Shown here in pieces: positions 53,968-62,821 of a DNA stretch of 64,000 nt. The DNA is taken from assembly GCA_022843845.1 (NCBI GenBank), contig JALHMW010000015.1, forward strand, positions 1 to 64,000, given 5' to 3'. The notes below the pieces were generated by a model that did not search any database, was not told where the DNA came from, and worked only from the letters and a program-made list of their open reading frames with translations. Source of the stretch: Archangium sp. Lineage in GTDB: Bacteria; Myxococcota; Myxococcia; Myxococcales; Myxococcaceae. A program made the translations under genes and the position numbers. How positions within the stretch are numbered: position 1 is the first letter of the stretch; each line of letters starts with the position of its first letter.

Positions 53968-55746
53968 TCAGGGCTCCGTGGGCAGGAAGAGAAACTGGCC
54001 CGAGCGAGGCAGGTGTTCGTCGAACCGGAAGAACTGCGGAGACTGCTCCGCCTGCCGCGACTGTCGCACGGCCAGCGGCACCTTCGAGACGAGAAACGCG
54101 GCGAGCTCTTCATCGGTGATCACCCGATCGCCGTTCGAGTCAGCCAGCGCGCGGCCGAGCCCTTCGAGCAGGAAGGCGGTGAGCGCGGAGTGCCCATTCC
54201 ACTGCCAGGCGCCCTGCTCTGCTTCGTCTTCCCAGGCGCGCTGGCCCTTCGTCGCCGCCGTCAGCACGACCTCGGCGCGTTCATTCCAGAGCGTGCGCAG
54301 CTCACCCGACAGCCGCGCGTCACCCTTCGCGCCCACGGCCCAGCCCGAGTAGCAGGCATCGAGGATCACCATCACGTGCTTCGACGGCACGCCCTTGCGC
54401 AGATCGTCGATGAGCTCCTGCATGTCCCAGCCGCGCTCCGAGATCGGTCGCTCGGGGTGCTCGAAGTAGCCCGAGGGCTGGAGCACGCCGAAGTCCTTGC
54501 GGGCTCCGGCTTCGAAGCCGCCGTGCCCCGAGTAGTAGAAGAGGAAGCTCGAGGAGTCGTCGACGGTGAAGCGTTGCCGAAAGCGCTCGACAGCGAGCTT
54601 CAGGTTCGCGGCGGTGGGCACGCCGTCGGTCTCTTCACCAGCCTCGGGGCGATCGACGAAGAAGAGGACGTTCTCTTTCCGGTAGCCGAGCTTCGAGATC
54701 AGCAGCTCCCGCATCGCGCGCGCATCGCGACACGGAGCGTGGAGCGTTCGATCTCCGGAGTAGCCACAGACTCCTGCGACCAGCGCGTAGGGCTCAAACG
54801 AGCGAGGGCCGTCTTGCGCCGCGAGCAGGTTGACGACCTTCGCAGGCGGCAGCGGGTCTCCCTTCGCGCCGCTCGGGCCAGCGACGACGGAGCTGGCGGA
54901 GTTCGTGATCGCGAGACCCGCACCAAAGGTCAGCAGCAGAAAGCCCGCCGCGATCGGCACGTGCCAACGCCGCTTCGCCGTGGACGCACCGAGCAGCTTC
55001 ACCACGCGGTCGAGCGTCAGCCGCGTGCCGTCTCTCGACGACGCAATCAGCGTTCCTCCATGTCGCTCGCCCGCGTACCAGGGGTTCGAGTCTTCTGCCG
55101 AGAGCCGCGACGCCAGCCACTCGAGCCGAAGCTTGCGCGATGGATCTGCCGAGACCACGAGCGTGCCATCGCGCTGCTGCACGAGCAGGAGCCCCGCGCC
55201 TTGATGACGCCGCGCCCAGAACTTGAACTGCGTCGACACCGGCCGGTCGAGGACGAGGAGCAGGACGCCGCGACTGGAGCCGGAGATCGAGGCCTCGGCC
55301 GGAAGATCGACCGTGAGCTCTCGGCCGCGCTTCAGATCTTCTTCGAACAGGCGCTGGTCGTCCGACAACTGGGCGACGTACTTCTGCAGCGCTGGGACGT
55401 TCTTGAGGAAGGGTTCGTCGAGCAGCGGGCGGCCAGTCTCGACGTGCGCGCGCACGGCGTTGAACAGCACGTTCGCCTCATGCTCGAACGCGGTCCGGTC
55501 GTCGTGGTTGAGCAAGGTCTCTTGCGCGAGCGCGAGGAAGACGCCCTGCACCGTGAACTCGGGCGACACGCGATCAGGCCAACGACCCTGGCGCACGTCC
55601 TCCGCGTACAGACAGACCGCCTCGAGCGCCGCCGACACCTCAGCCAGGCCCATCAGGTACCAGCACCACGCCTCATCCAGCGTGGGGAATTCGGGGAGCG
55701 TTCGCGCGCCTGGAGTTCTCGTGCGGAACCACTCCAGCGAGGTCAT
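53968..55746 (-). CDS. Membrane-anchored caspase-like peptidase, set B
   Basis: A 592-residue protein. The N-terminal 255 residues are not recognised (helical, then beta strands such as GVLLLVLDRPVSTQFKF). One transmembrane helix at about 262-280 (VPIAAGFLLLTFGAGLAI) follows KRR, so the N-terminus should be inside. The C-terminal caspase domain (318-560) would then be outside; its His408 is in FYYSGHGG and Cys465 in ILDACYSGWA. DSNGDRVITDEEL near 545 looks like an EF-hand-type Ca loop. The ATG overlaps the trypsin-like gene stop (ATGA). A cytoplasmic sensing domain with an external protease is the likely reading. Confidence 0.82.
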   Translation of the reverse strand: MTSLEWFRTRTPGARTLPEFPTLDEAWCWYLMGLAEVSAALEAVCLYAEDVRQGRWPDRVSPEFTVQGVFLALAQETLLNHDDRTAFEHEANVLFNAVRAHVETGRPLLDEPFLKNVPALQKYVAQLSDDQRLFEEDLKRGRELTVDLPAEASISGSSRGVLLLVLDRPVSTQFKFWARRHQGAGLLLVQQRDGTLVVSADPSRKLRLEWLASRLSAEDSNPWYAGERHGGTLIASSRDGTRLTLDRVVKLLGASTAKRRWHVPIAAGFLLLTFGAGLAITNSASSVVAGPSGAKGDPLPPAKVVNLLAAQDGPRSFEPYALVAGVCGYSGDRTLHAPCRDARAMRELLISKLGYRKENVLFFVDRPEAGEETDGVPTAANLKLAVERFRQRFTVDDSSSFLFYYSGHGGFEAGARKDFGVLQPSGYFEHPERPISERGWDMQELIDDLRKGVPSKHVMVILDACYSGWAVGAKGDARLSGELRTLWNERAEVVLTAATKGQRAWEDEAEQGAWQWNGHSALTAFLLEGLGRALADSNGDRVITDEELAAFLVSKVPLAVRQSRQAEQSPQFFRFDEHLPRSGQFLFLPTEP

Positions 55747-57950
55747 GGCTCGATCAACTCCGGAGCGAACGCCTCGAGGGCGAGCGCACGAAGTCGGGCT
55801 GAACGCGCGGGATCACGAAGCAGCGACGGCCGGAGCGGAACCCCGACTGCAAGCTCAGCGGCATCGACGATCGCGCCGTCCTTCGTGATGCGTCGGCCTT
55901 CGAGCATGTCGCCTCTCTTCACGACGACCGCATCGATCAGCCCATCGCCGTCAGTGTCGTACTGAAACCACTCCACACCTTCGAACGACGACCAGAGAAA
56001 GCCAGCGCCGGGAAACCCACGCTGCGCCCAGTCGGTTCGGGTCGCGAGCGTCTGTCCCTGCGTTCCTTCGAGCGCGAAGCCCATGGTGGTGGCCTGAAAT
56101 TCAGTCGCGGTGACGATGGCGAGCGGCAGGCCCGGCCCCGAGAGCGCGGTGATCTTCCCCTTCGTCGCACCGAAGATCGGGAACGTCGCGGGTGGGCGAT
56201 CGGGGCGGTAGAGCGCGAAGGTGGCGAGCGTCTGTCCTGCCCGCTCCCGCGCGAGACCGGTGAAGGACGAGAGCGCGACGGCCCGCCAGTCGGCGCCACG
56301 CAGCATCGGCTCATTGACGAGTGCCCCGGTGCTGGTTCGGAGGAACGCCCGCTCGACGGTGACGAAGTTGGTCGACTCGAAGACGCGCGTCGCGCCGATG
56401 AAGATCCACCAGCGCCCGGGCTGGCGAACGACCCGCAGCGCGGGTGTCGCGGCCCGGAGCGCGGCCTCGACGTCGGCGCCCTTGTTCAGGACCTCGGCCG
56501 TCGCGTCGATGAACACGGCAGAGCCGCTGCCACGTCGCGCGAAGACCGCATCCGGCCGTCCATCGGCGTCGAGATCTCGGGGCTTGAAGTCCTTCGCGCC
56601 GGCGAGCGGCTCCGGAGGCTCCGGAAGCGCGGAAGGATCGAGCATCGGCGCGAGCTCCTTCACCAGCGCGGCCCAGCGCGGCGACGGAAGGAGCTCGGGA
56701 TCGGTGAGTGTCGCCGCTCCGAGGAACGCGCCCGGCGTTCGACCATCGAACGCGAGGGCCTTGCCGACCCCTCCATTCGTCGCCGCGATCACCACGCGAT
56801 CGAACGTGCCGTCGGCGTCGCGATCGAACCAGCCAAGCCACTGACCTGCTACCTGCCCGAGCACCGCATCGGGCTTCATGCGCGTCGGGAACCCAGGCGG
56901 CACCGGTTGCTGCGAAGTGTTGACGATGAACGCCGCACGCGCGCCGCTGCCCGATTGGTACACGTCGTTCTTCCCGTCACCGTCGGAGTCGCTCCAGCTG
57001 CCCCCGCTCGCGACGAGCTCCCACGGAGACGGCAGGCGCGGCTCGGGCTGCGAGGGAACGGCCTCGAGGAACCGCCGCACCTCGGCGACGTGAACGTGGA
57101 AGTTGGTCGCGACGCCTGCACGCGCGTCGGTCTTCAAGAACGCGTTCACGCCGACGAGCTCCGCGGCGAGGTTCACCAGCGGGCCGCCCGAGTCACCGGG
57201 AGAGATCTGACAGCTCGACTGCACGACCAGCCCGGGCACCTTTTCTTCCAGGCGCTGACGCTCGAGCTCGACCGACGCGCCGACCGAGCGGCACGCAGCT
57301 GAGGCGGCAGCATCAGACTCCACGACACAGTCGGTGCCGACCAACGACGCGAGGTGCGTGGCGAGCTTCCCGATGCTGGCGACCTCTCCGTCCTTGATCG
57401 CCCACAGCAGGCCGATACCACCGTGCCCGAGCGCCGCGACGGGCTCGCCCGGCGTCGGGTCGCGCTTCGAGAGCTTGATGGCCACGAGATCAGCGGGAGG
57501 GTCGGCGATCTTCAACACCGCGAGATCGAGCAGCGGGTCGCTCTTGAGCACCCACGCAGTCATTGGCCGCTCGTCGAGCACCATCACGCCCTGCGGCGAG
57601 ATCGTTCCTCGCTGCAGCTGCACCTTCGCCTTCAGGTCGACGAGCTCCGCCCGGGCGATGACGTGGTGGTTGGTGAGGACGAAGCCGCGTGGATCGAACA
57701 CCACGCCGCTGCCGTAGCTGGTGCCAGCCCGCACGATCACCGTCGCCGGAGCTGCCTTTCGGTACACCTCGCGCAGGTCACCCTTCGCGCCTCCCGTCTG
57801 GACGACGCGGCTCGCGCCGATCGAGGTGCCTGACTCACGCAGCGCCGAGAGCAGCCGTTCAGGATCGTCGACGGACTCGGACGCGCGCGGCGTCGCTCGG
57901 GACGTCACGCACGCACAGAGGAGGAGCAACGGAGCCGAGAGCCGGCGCAC
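55743..57950 (-). CDS. Trypsin-like lipoprotein with Ca-type DxDxDG repeats, set B
   Basis: A 735-residue predicted lipoprotein (LCAC, Cys14). The protease domain (65-280) has all three trypsin/HtrA residues: His96 in TNHHVI, Asp142 in LDLAVLK and Ser254 in PGDSGGPL. The remaining 450 residues contain FG-GAP/VCBS-like Ca-binding loops DSDGDGKND, DRDADGTFD, DLDADGRPD and DTDGDGLID, spaced along what may be a beta-propeller. No PDZ domain is seen. GTG is the start. It is coupled to the caspase gene by a 4-bp overlap, so a proteolytic cascade between the two is an attractive guess. Confidence 0.82.
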   Translation of the reverse strand: MRRLSAPLLLLCACVTSRATPRASESVDDPERLLSALRESGTSIGASRVVQTGGAKGDLREVYRKAAPATVIVRAGTSYGSGVVFDPRGFVLTNHHVIARAELVDLKAKVQLQRGTISPQGVMVLDERPMTAWVLKSDPLLDLAVLKIADPPADLVAIKLSKRDPTPGEPVAALGHGGIGLLWAIKDGEVASIGKLATHLASLVGTDCVVESDAAASAACRSVGASVELERQRLEEKVPGLVVQSSCQISPGDSGGPLVNLAAELVGVNAFLKTDARAGVATNFHVHVAEVRRFLEAVPSQPEPRLPSPWELVASGGSWSDSDGDGKNDVYQSGSGARAAFIVNTSQQPVPPGFPTRMKPDAVLGQVAGQWLGWFDRDADGTFDRVVIAATNGGVGKALAFDGRTPGAFLGAATLTDPELLPSPRWAALVKELAPMLDPSALPEPPEPLAGAKDFKPRDLDADGRPDAVFARRGSGSAVFIDATAEVLNKGADVEAALRAATPALRVVRQPGRWWIFIGATRVFESTNFVTVERAFLRTSTGALVNEPMLRGADWRAVALSSFTGLARERAGQTLATFALYRPDRPPATFPIFGATKGKITALSGPGLPLAIVTATEFQATTMGFALEGTQGQTLATRTDWAQRGFPGAGFLWSSFEGVEWFQYDTDGDGLIDAVVVKRGDMLEGRRITKDGAIVDAAELAVGVPLRPSLLRDPARSARLRALALEAFAPELIEP

Positions 57951-57956
57951 GGGTGA

Positions 57957-58298
57957 TCAGTTCGCGCCGGGGAACGACGTCACGTACTTGATCTTCACGT
58001 CCGGGAACGAGGTGACGAACTGCACCTTCGTGTCCGGGAACGACGTGACGAACTGCCACTTCCCGCACGAGTCGGGGAACGAGGTGACCTTCTGGACCTT
58101 CACGTCCGGGAAGCTCGAGACCTCCTGCACCTTCACGTCGGGGAAGCTCGTGACGACCTGGATCTTCCCGTACAGCTTCTTGCCGTTGAACGTGCAGCCG
58201 CCCTTGTTGAACGAGCCACCGGCGTCAGCGCGCAGCGAGGTGACGACTCCGGCGACTGCGATGACGGCGAGCAACGACGAGACGGTCAGGCGGTTCAT
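57957..58298 (-). CDS. Small secreted protein with SFPD repeats, set B
   Basis: A 113-residue protein with signal peptide (MNRLTVSSLLAVIAVAGVV). After a short Cys-containing segment come six copies of an 11-residue unit, V(T/S)SFPDxKVQx, beginning at residues 49, 60, 71, 84, 95 and 106. One unit is lengthened by SCGKWQ. The two Cys (35 and 78) may form a disulfide. The regular V-x-S-F-P-D pattern with 11-residue period suggests a beta-solenoid or stacked strands. It lies 6 bp upstream of the trypsin-like gene and may be its first operon gene, perhaps its inhibitor or ligand. No function is known to me. Confidence 0.75.
   Translation of the reverse strand: MNRLTVSSLLAVIAVAGVVTSLRADAGGSFNKGGCTFNGKKLYGKIQVVTSFPDVKVQEVSSFPDVKVQKVTSFPDSCGKWQFVTSFPDTKVQFVTSFPDVKIKYVTSFPGAN
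57960..58154 (-). repeat. Six tandem 33-bp units encoding the SFPD repeats
   Basis: The repeat-coding part of the small secreted protein. Units at residues 49, 60, 95 and 106 follow a strict 33-bp period, and the third unit carries 6 extra bp. The last unit stops after GAN. DNA similarity between units is high enough for slippage or unequal recombination. Confidence 0.75.
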
Positions 58299-58366
58299 GC
58301 AGGCTCCGGGCGTGGGTTGAGGCGAACTTGAGCATGACCCCCGACCGCGCACCGAAGTGAAAAGCG

Positions 58367-59743
58367 TCACGCGACGCAGACTTCGGGGGCCACCTCGGCT
58401 TCGGGGACCATGATGGCGGGCATCGACTCGACGCTCACCTGCTTCCCGCCGAGGGCCGAGGCGCTCGCGTGGCCGATCTGCACCTTCGCCAGGGCGCCGA
58501 TCGGCGCGTCTCCGTCGAAGTTCACCGTGGTGTTCTGTCCGGTTCGTCCGAACCGGCGGCTCGCGTCGGTCTTCGACGAGCCCTCGACCAGCACCTCGAC
58601 GGTCTGACCGACGAAGGCCGCGTTCAGCTCGATGCTGATGCGCTTCTGCAGTGCATTCAGCCGCTCGAGCCGGGCGATCTTCACGTCGTGCGGCACCGAG
58701 CCCCACTCCGCTTCCCGCATCGCAGCGCCCGTCTTCGGCCGCGGCGAGTACACGAACGAGAACTGCCCGGCGTAGCGGACCTGCTCGGTGAGCTGGAAGG
58801 TCTTCTCGAAGTCCTCATCCGACTCACCGGGGAAGCCGACGATGATGTCGGTCGTCACCGCGATGTCGGGCCGGGCCACCCGCAGCTTCGCGAGCCGCTC
58901 GAGGTACTCGACCACCGTGTAGTCGCGCCGCATGCGCTTGAGCACGTCGTTCGAGCCGGCCTGCACCGGCAGGTGGAAGTGGCTCATGATCTTCGGCTCG
59001 ATGCGGAAGGCCTCGATGAGCTCGTCCGAGAGGTCGTGCGGGTGGCTGGTCGTGAAACGTACGCGCTCGATGCCGGGCACCTGCGCGGTCCGCAGGAGCA
59101 ACTGCGCGAACGAGATGCCACCAAGGTACGAGTTCACGTTCTGCCCGACCAGCGTCACCTCGCGCACGCCGACGGTGGTGAGCGACGCGGCCTCTTTCAG
59201 CACCTCAGTGAACGGCCGGCTCACCTCACGTCCACGCGTGTGCGGGACGACACAGAAGCTGCACACGTTGTCGCAGCCCTTCATCACGGTGATGAACTCT
59301 GTCGCCTTACCGCGCGAGGTGTTGGGGTTGGCGGTCGGGAAGACGTAGCTCTCGCTGTCGACCCAGGCGGTCTCGACGACACGCACGCGGTCGGCTTCGA
59401 CGCGCTGGATGATCTCCGGCAGCTTCTGAATCGCGTCAGGCCCGAAGACGAAGTCGACGTAGGGCACGCGCTCGAGAATCCGGTTCTTCTCCTGCTGCGC
59501 GACACAACCACCGACGCCGATCAGCGCGCCACGCTGCAGCTTCACCTGTCGGTAGCGACCCAGCGCCGACAACATCTTGTCTTCGGCCTTCTCGCGAATG
59601 GAGCAGGTGTTGAGGATGATCAGGTCGGCGTTGTCGGCCGTGGGCGTCGGCGAGTAGGCCATCGACGACAGCGCTTCGGACATGCGCATGGTGTCGTTGA
59701 CGTTCATCTGGCAGCCGAAGGTGTGAATGAAAACGCGCTTCAT
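58367..59743 (-). CDS. miaB: tRNA-2-methylthio-N6-dimethylallyladenosine synthase
   Basis: A 458-residue radical-SAM methylthiotransferase modifying A37 of tRNAs. The N-terminal domain binds one FeS cluster through Cys11 (HTFGCQMN), Cys47 and Cys80 (GVGGC). The radical-SAM cluster uses Cys157, Cys161 and Cys164 in GCDNVCSFCVVPHTRGRE. A C-terminal TRAM domain (EVLVEGSSKTDASRRFGRT) is present at about 385-445. Length and motifs are normal for MiaB. It starts on the minus strand, divergent from the Spo0M-like gene, with 125 bp between starts. Confidence 0.95.
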   Translation of the reverse strand: MKRVFIHTFGCQMNVNDTMRMSEALSSMAYSPTPTADNADLIILNTCSIREKAEDKMLSALGRYRQVKLQRGALIGVGGCVAQQEKNRILERVPYVDFVFGPDAIQKLPEIIQRVEADRVRVVETAWVDSESYVFPTANPNTSRGKATEFITVMKGCDNVCSFCVVPHTRGREVSRPFTEVLKEAASLTTVGVREVTLVGQNVNSYLGGISFAQLLLRTAQVPGIERVRFTTSHPHDLSDELIEAFRIEPKIMSHFHLPVQAGSNDVLKRMRRDYTVVEYLERLAKLRVARPDIAVTTDIIVGFPGESDEDFEKTFQLTEQVRYAGQFSFVYSPRPKTGAAMREAEWGSVPHDVKIARLERLNALQKRISIELNAAFVGQTVEVLVEGSSKTDASRRFGRTGQNTTVNFDGDAPIGALAKVQIGHASASALGGKQVSVESMPAIMVPEAEVAPEVCVA

Positions 59744-59868
59744 GCGGGGGCTTCTCGCGTCAGTGGCCCCCTCAAGTCAACCCGCCGCCGGGCAGGAGCG
59801 ATTTCATGCACACCGGGCCGACCGACCGGGTCTCACCGGCACACCCCGCAGCTCCCGGAGCGACGACA

Positions 59869-60351
59869 ATGGGCTTCTTCGACAAGGCGAAACACTTCAT
59901 GGGCGGCCACGGCGTGAAGGTGCAGCACACGGTCATCGAGCGGCAGGACCCGCTCCAGGTGACGCTGCCGATCGGCGACACCGTGGTGAAGGGCAAGTTC
60001 AACGTCACCGCCGACAAGGCCTGCGAAGTGCTGTCGATGAAGGCCGCGTTCCTCGCCGAGTTCGTTCACCCCGACGGCCGCGTCGAAGAGGTGACCCTGG
60101 GCGCAGACGTCTTCCCGGAGCCCAACACGTCGCGCTCCGACGACATGCTGAAGTACCCCTACTCGCTCTCCGGCGGCGCCACGCAGGAGGACTTCTTCAT
60201 CATCCACATGGAGAAGGACATCCCCACCCTGCTCTCGGACAAGTCGTGGCCGAAGGAGAAGGTGCGGTTCTTCGTGAAGACGATGGTCGACGTGAAGGGC
60301 TCTCCGTTCGACCCCGACACGAAGAACGAGATCACTGTCTCGGCGGTCTGA
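59869..60351 (+). CDS. Possible Spo0M/arrestin-like protein
   Basis: A 160-residue soluble protein. FFDKAKHFMGGHGVKVQH followed by alternating strands (PLQVTLPIGDTVVKGKFNV, EVLSMKAAFLAEFVHP) resembles the start of Spo0M (an arrestin-like fold), which begins with a similar amphipathic helix. The C-terminal strands include KVRFFVKTMVDVKGSPFDP. The ATG at 59869 is used; the frame opens 63 bp earlier without similarity. Its 3' end overlaps the converging der gene by 20 bp. A membrane-trafficking or sporulation role is inferred only from the fold. Confidence 0.5.
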   Translation: MGFFDKAKHFMGGHGVKVQHTVIERQDPLQVTLPIGDTVVKGKFNVTADKACEVLSMKAAFLAEFVHPDGRVEEVTLGADVFPEPNTSRSDDMLKYPYSLSGGATQEDFFIIHMEKDIPTLLSDKSWPKEKVRFFVKTMVDVKGSPFDPDTKNEITVSAV

Positions 60352-61786
60352 CCGGCTTTCGACCCTTGCGGGCCTCTGCGCGCGTCTTGAACGTCTGGGC
60401 GGCCAGCGCGCGCTTCGCCTTGCCCGGGCGCTCTCGCCAGAACAGCCGCATCGGCACCCGCAGGCTGAACGTCTTGCGCAGGTAGTTCGAGACGTACCGC
60501 TCGTAGCGATCGGGCACGGCCTTCGGGTTCGAGGTGATGAAGGCGAACGACGGCGGCGCCGTGCCGACCTGCATCGCGTAGTAGATCTTCAGCGCGCGCC
60601 CGCCCGAGAACGGCAGCGGGTGCTCGGTGGTGATGTGCTCGACGACGCGGTTGAGCATCGGCGTGCCGGCGCGGAAGTACTGCTGCTCGAAGAGCTCCAG
60701 CGCGAGATCGAGCACCTTCGTCACGCCCGAGCCTTCGGTCGCCGAGACGAACACCATCGGCGCCCAGTCGACGTGCTTGAGGTACCACTTGAGCTCTTCG
60801 CGCCACTGGGCCTGCGTGCCTGACTTGCCTCGCACCAGGTCCCACTTGTTGACGCAGATGATGAGCGCGCGGCCTTTGGTCTCGGCGATCGCGGCGATCT
60901 TCAGGTCCTGATCGACGCCCGCCTCGTTGGCGTCGAGCACCAGCACCACCACGTCGGCGTCTTCGGCGGCGCGCAGCGCGCCCATGACCGAGAAGCCTTC
61001 GACCTTCTGGGTGATGACGGCCTTGCGTCGAATGCCGGCGGTGTCGGTGAGGATGAGATCGCGGCCCTTGTACTGAAACGGAGAGTCGATGGGATCGCGC
61101 GTGGTGCCCGCGATGGGGCTGGCGACGACGCGATCTTCACCGAGGATCGCGTTGATGAGCGACGACTTGCCGACGTTGGGGCGGCCGACGATCGCGACGC
61201 GAATCGGCGCGTCTTCGTCCTTCTCGGCGAGCTTCTCTTCACCCTCTTCCTCTTCGGCCTGGACCGACGGCGGCGGCAACATCGGCTCGAGGCGATCGGC
61301 GAGCGTGTGAAACCCGTCACCATGTTCGGCCGCGACCGGAATCGGCTCACCGAGTCCCAGGCGATGGAACTCGGCGACCATCGTGTCCGCGTTCTTCAGC
61401 CCGTCGCACTTGTTCACCAGCAACACGATCGGCCGGTCCTGCTTGCGCAGGTAGCGGGCGACCTCTTCATCGGCGCTGGTGACGCCGACACGCCCGTCGA
61501 CGATGAACAACACGATGTTGCATTCCTCGACGGCGGCCTGCGCCTGCTGACGCACCGACTTGTCGATCTGGTTCTCCTGCCCCACGGGCACGAACCCCCC
61601 AGTGTCGACGAAGGTGACGGGCCGGTTCAGGTAGTCGACGTCGGCGAAGTGGCGATCGCGCGTCACGCCAGGGGTGTCTTCGACGATCGCGCGGCGGCGG
61701 CGGATGATGCGGTTGAACAGCGTCGACTTGCCGACGTTCGGCCGGCCGACGATGGCGATGAGCGGGCGAGTCTTCGGGCGGGGCAT
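60332..61786 (-). CDS. der: GTPase Der (EngA)
   Basis: A 484-residue protein with two consecutive G domains and a C-terminal KH-like domain, needed for 50S ribosome assembly. Walker A motifs are GRPNVGKST (14-22) and GRPNVGKSS (near 203), with DTPGVTRDR and DTAGIRRKAVI, and NKCD/NKWDL for guanine. Between them is an acidic linker (EEEEGEEKLAEKDEDA). The C-terminal domain has NPKAVPDRYERYVSNYLR. It lies 4 bp after era on the same strand, so both GTPases are co-transcribed. Length and motifs are standard. Confidence 0.95.
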   Translation of the reverse strand: MPRPKTRPLIAIVGRPNVGKSTLFNRIIRRRRAIVEDTPGVTRDRHFADVDYLNRPVTFVDTGGFVPVGQENQIDKSVRQQAQAAVEECNIVLFIVDGRVGVTSADEEVARYLRKQDRPIVLLVNKCDGLKNADTMVAEFHRLGLGEPIPVAAEHGDGFHTLADRLEPMLPPPSVQAEEEEGEEKLAEKDEDAPIRVAIVGRPNVGKSSLINAILGEDRVVASPIAGTTRDPIDSPFQYKGRDLILTDTAGIRRKAVITQKVEGFSVMGALRAAEDADVVVLVLDANEAGVDQDLKIAAIAETKGRALIICVNKWDLVRGKSGTQAQWREELKWYLKHVDWAPMVFVSATEGSGVTKVLDLALELFEQQYFRAGTPMLNRVVEHITTEHPLPFSGGRALKIYYAMQVGTAPPSFAFITSNPKAVPDRYERYVSNYLRKTFSLRVPMRLFWRERPGKAKRALAAQTFKTRAEARKGRKPVRPPRQ

Positions 61787-61790
61787 CAGG

Positions 61791-62792
61791 TCACTCCCTG
61801 ACCATCGAGTAGCCCATGCGGCGCAGCGTGTCGTGGCGTTCGCTCCACCGCTCTTCCACCTTCACCTGGAGCGAGAGGAACACGTTGGTGGCGAGCAACC
61901 GCTCGATGGACTTGCGGGCATCGGTGCCGATCGTCTTCAGCATCTGGCCACGCTTGCCGATGATGATCGCCTTCTGGCTGTCGCGCTCGACGTAGATGTT
62001 GGCGTGAATGCGCACCAGGCCGGAGTGCCGCTTCGGCGGCCGCTGCTCCTGCTGCTTGCCCTTCTTCTGCGGCTTCTTCTGCGGGCGCTCGGGCGGCGGC
62101 GTGAACCGGTCGCTCTCGTCGAAGAGTTCGACGATCACCGCGGCGGAGTACGGGATCTCCTGCCGCGTGTGGCGCAACACCTGCTCGCGCACGTACTCGG
62201 CCACCAGCACCCGCTCGGCCTGATCGGTGAGCATGTCCTCGGGGAACATGTTCGGCGCTTCCGGCATCGTGGCGAGCGCACGCTCGAAGACCAGGCTCAG
62301 CCCCTCACGCGCTCGCGCCGAGACCGGCAGCACCTCGGCGAACGAGAAGTGCTTCTGGTAGAGATCGATCAGCGGCAGCAGCAGGTGCTTCTTCACGAGA
62401 TCGATCTTCGTGATGACGAGAATGGTCGGCTTGTTGAACGCCTTGAGGCGCTCCATCACGAAGCGGTTGCCAGGGCCGATCTCGGGCGCCTTGCCCTCCT
62501 CGAGACCCTCGGCTTCGACGAGGAACAGCACGACGTCGCACTCCGAGGCGGCGTTGAGCGCGACGTCGACCATGTGCGTGTTGAGCGCGCCCTTGGCCTG
62601 GTGCACGCCAGGCGTGTCGACGAAGGCGATCTGCCCTTCGGGCTTCGTCACCACCCCCAGAATGCGGGTGCGGGTCGTCTGGGGCTTGGGCGAGATGATC
62701 GCCAGCTTCTCGCCGGCCAGCGCGTTGAGCAGGGTCGACTTGCCCACGTTGGGCCTGCCAATCAGCGCGGCAAATCCACTGCGGGTGGGCAC
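61791..62792 (-). CDS. era: GTPase Era
   Basis: A 333-residue Era, required for 16S rRNA maturation. GTG at 62792 gives MPTRSGFAALIGRPNVGKST; upstream frame is open but overlaps the cyclophilin gene. G motifs: GRPNVGKST (12-20), DTPGVHQAKG, and ITKIDLVKK. The C-terminal KH domain includes IVIGKRGQ-like IIIGKRGQMLKTIGTDAR. Between them a basic insert (KKPQKKGKQQEQRPPKR) makes it about 30 residues longer than usual. It precedes der by 4 bp. Confidence 0.94.
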   Translation of the reverse strand: MPTRSGFAALIGRPNVGKSTLLNALAGEKLAIISPKPQTTRTRILGVVTKPEGQIAFVDTPGVHQAKGALNTHMVDVALNAASECDVVLFLVEAEGLEEGKAPEIGPGNRFVMERLKAFNKPTILVITKIDLVKKHLLLPLIDLYQKHFSFAEVLPVSARAREGLSLVFERALATMPEAPNMFPEDMLTDQAERVLVAEYVREQVLRHTRQEIPYSAAVIVELFDESDRFTPPPERPQKKPQKKGKQQEQRPPKRHSGLVRIHANIYVERDSQKAIIIGKRGQMLKTIGTDARKSIERLLATNVFLSLQVKVEERWSERHDTLRRMGYSMVRE

Positions 62793-62821
62793 GGCGGCGT
62801 CCTTCTGGTGCTCGAACGACG

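Noticed and set aside
57960-58154. Tandem repeats considered as a CRISPR array
   Set aside because: The units are coding 33-bp repeats without spacers and there is no cas gene.
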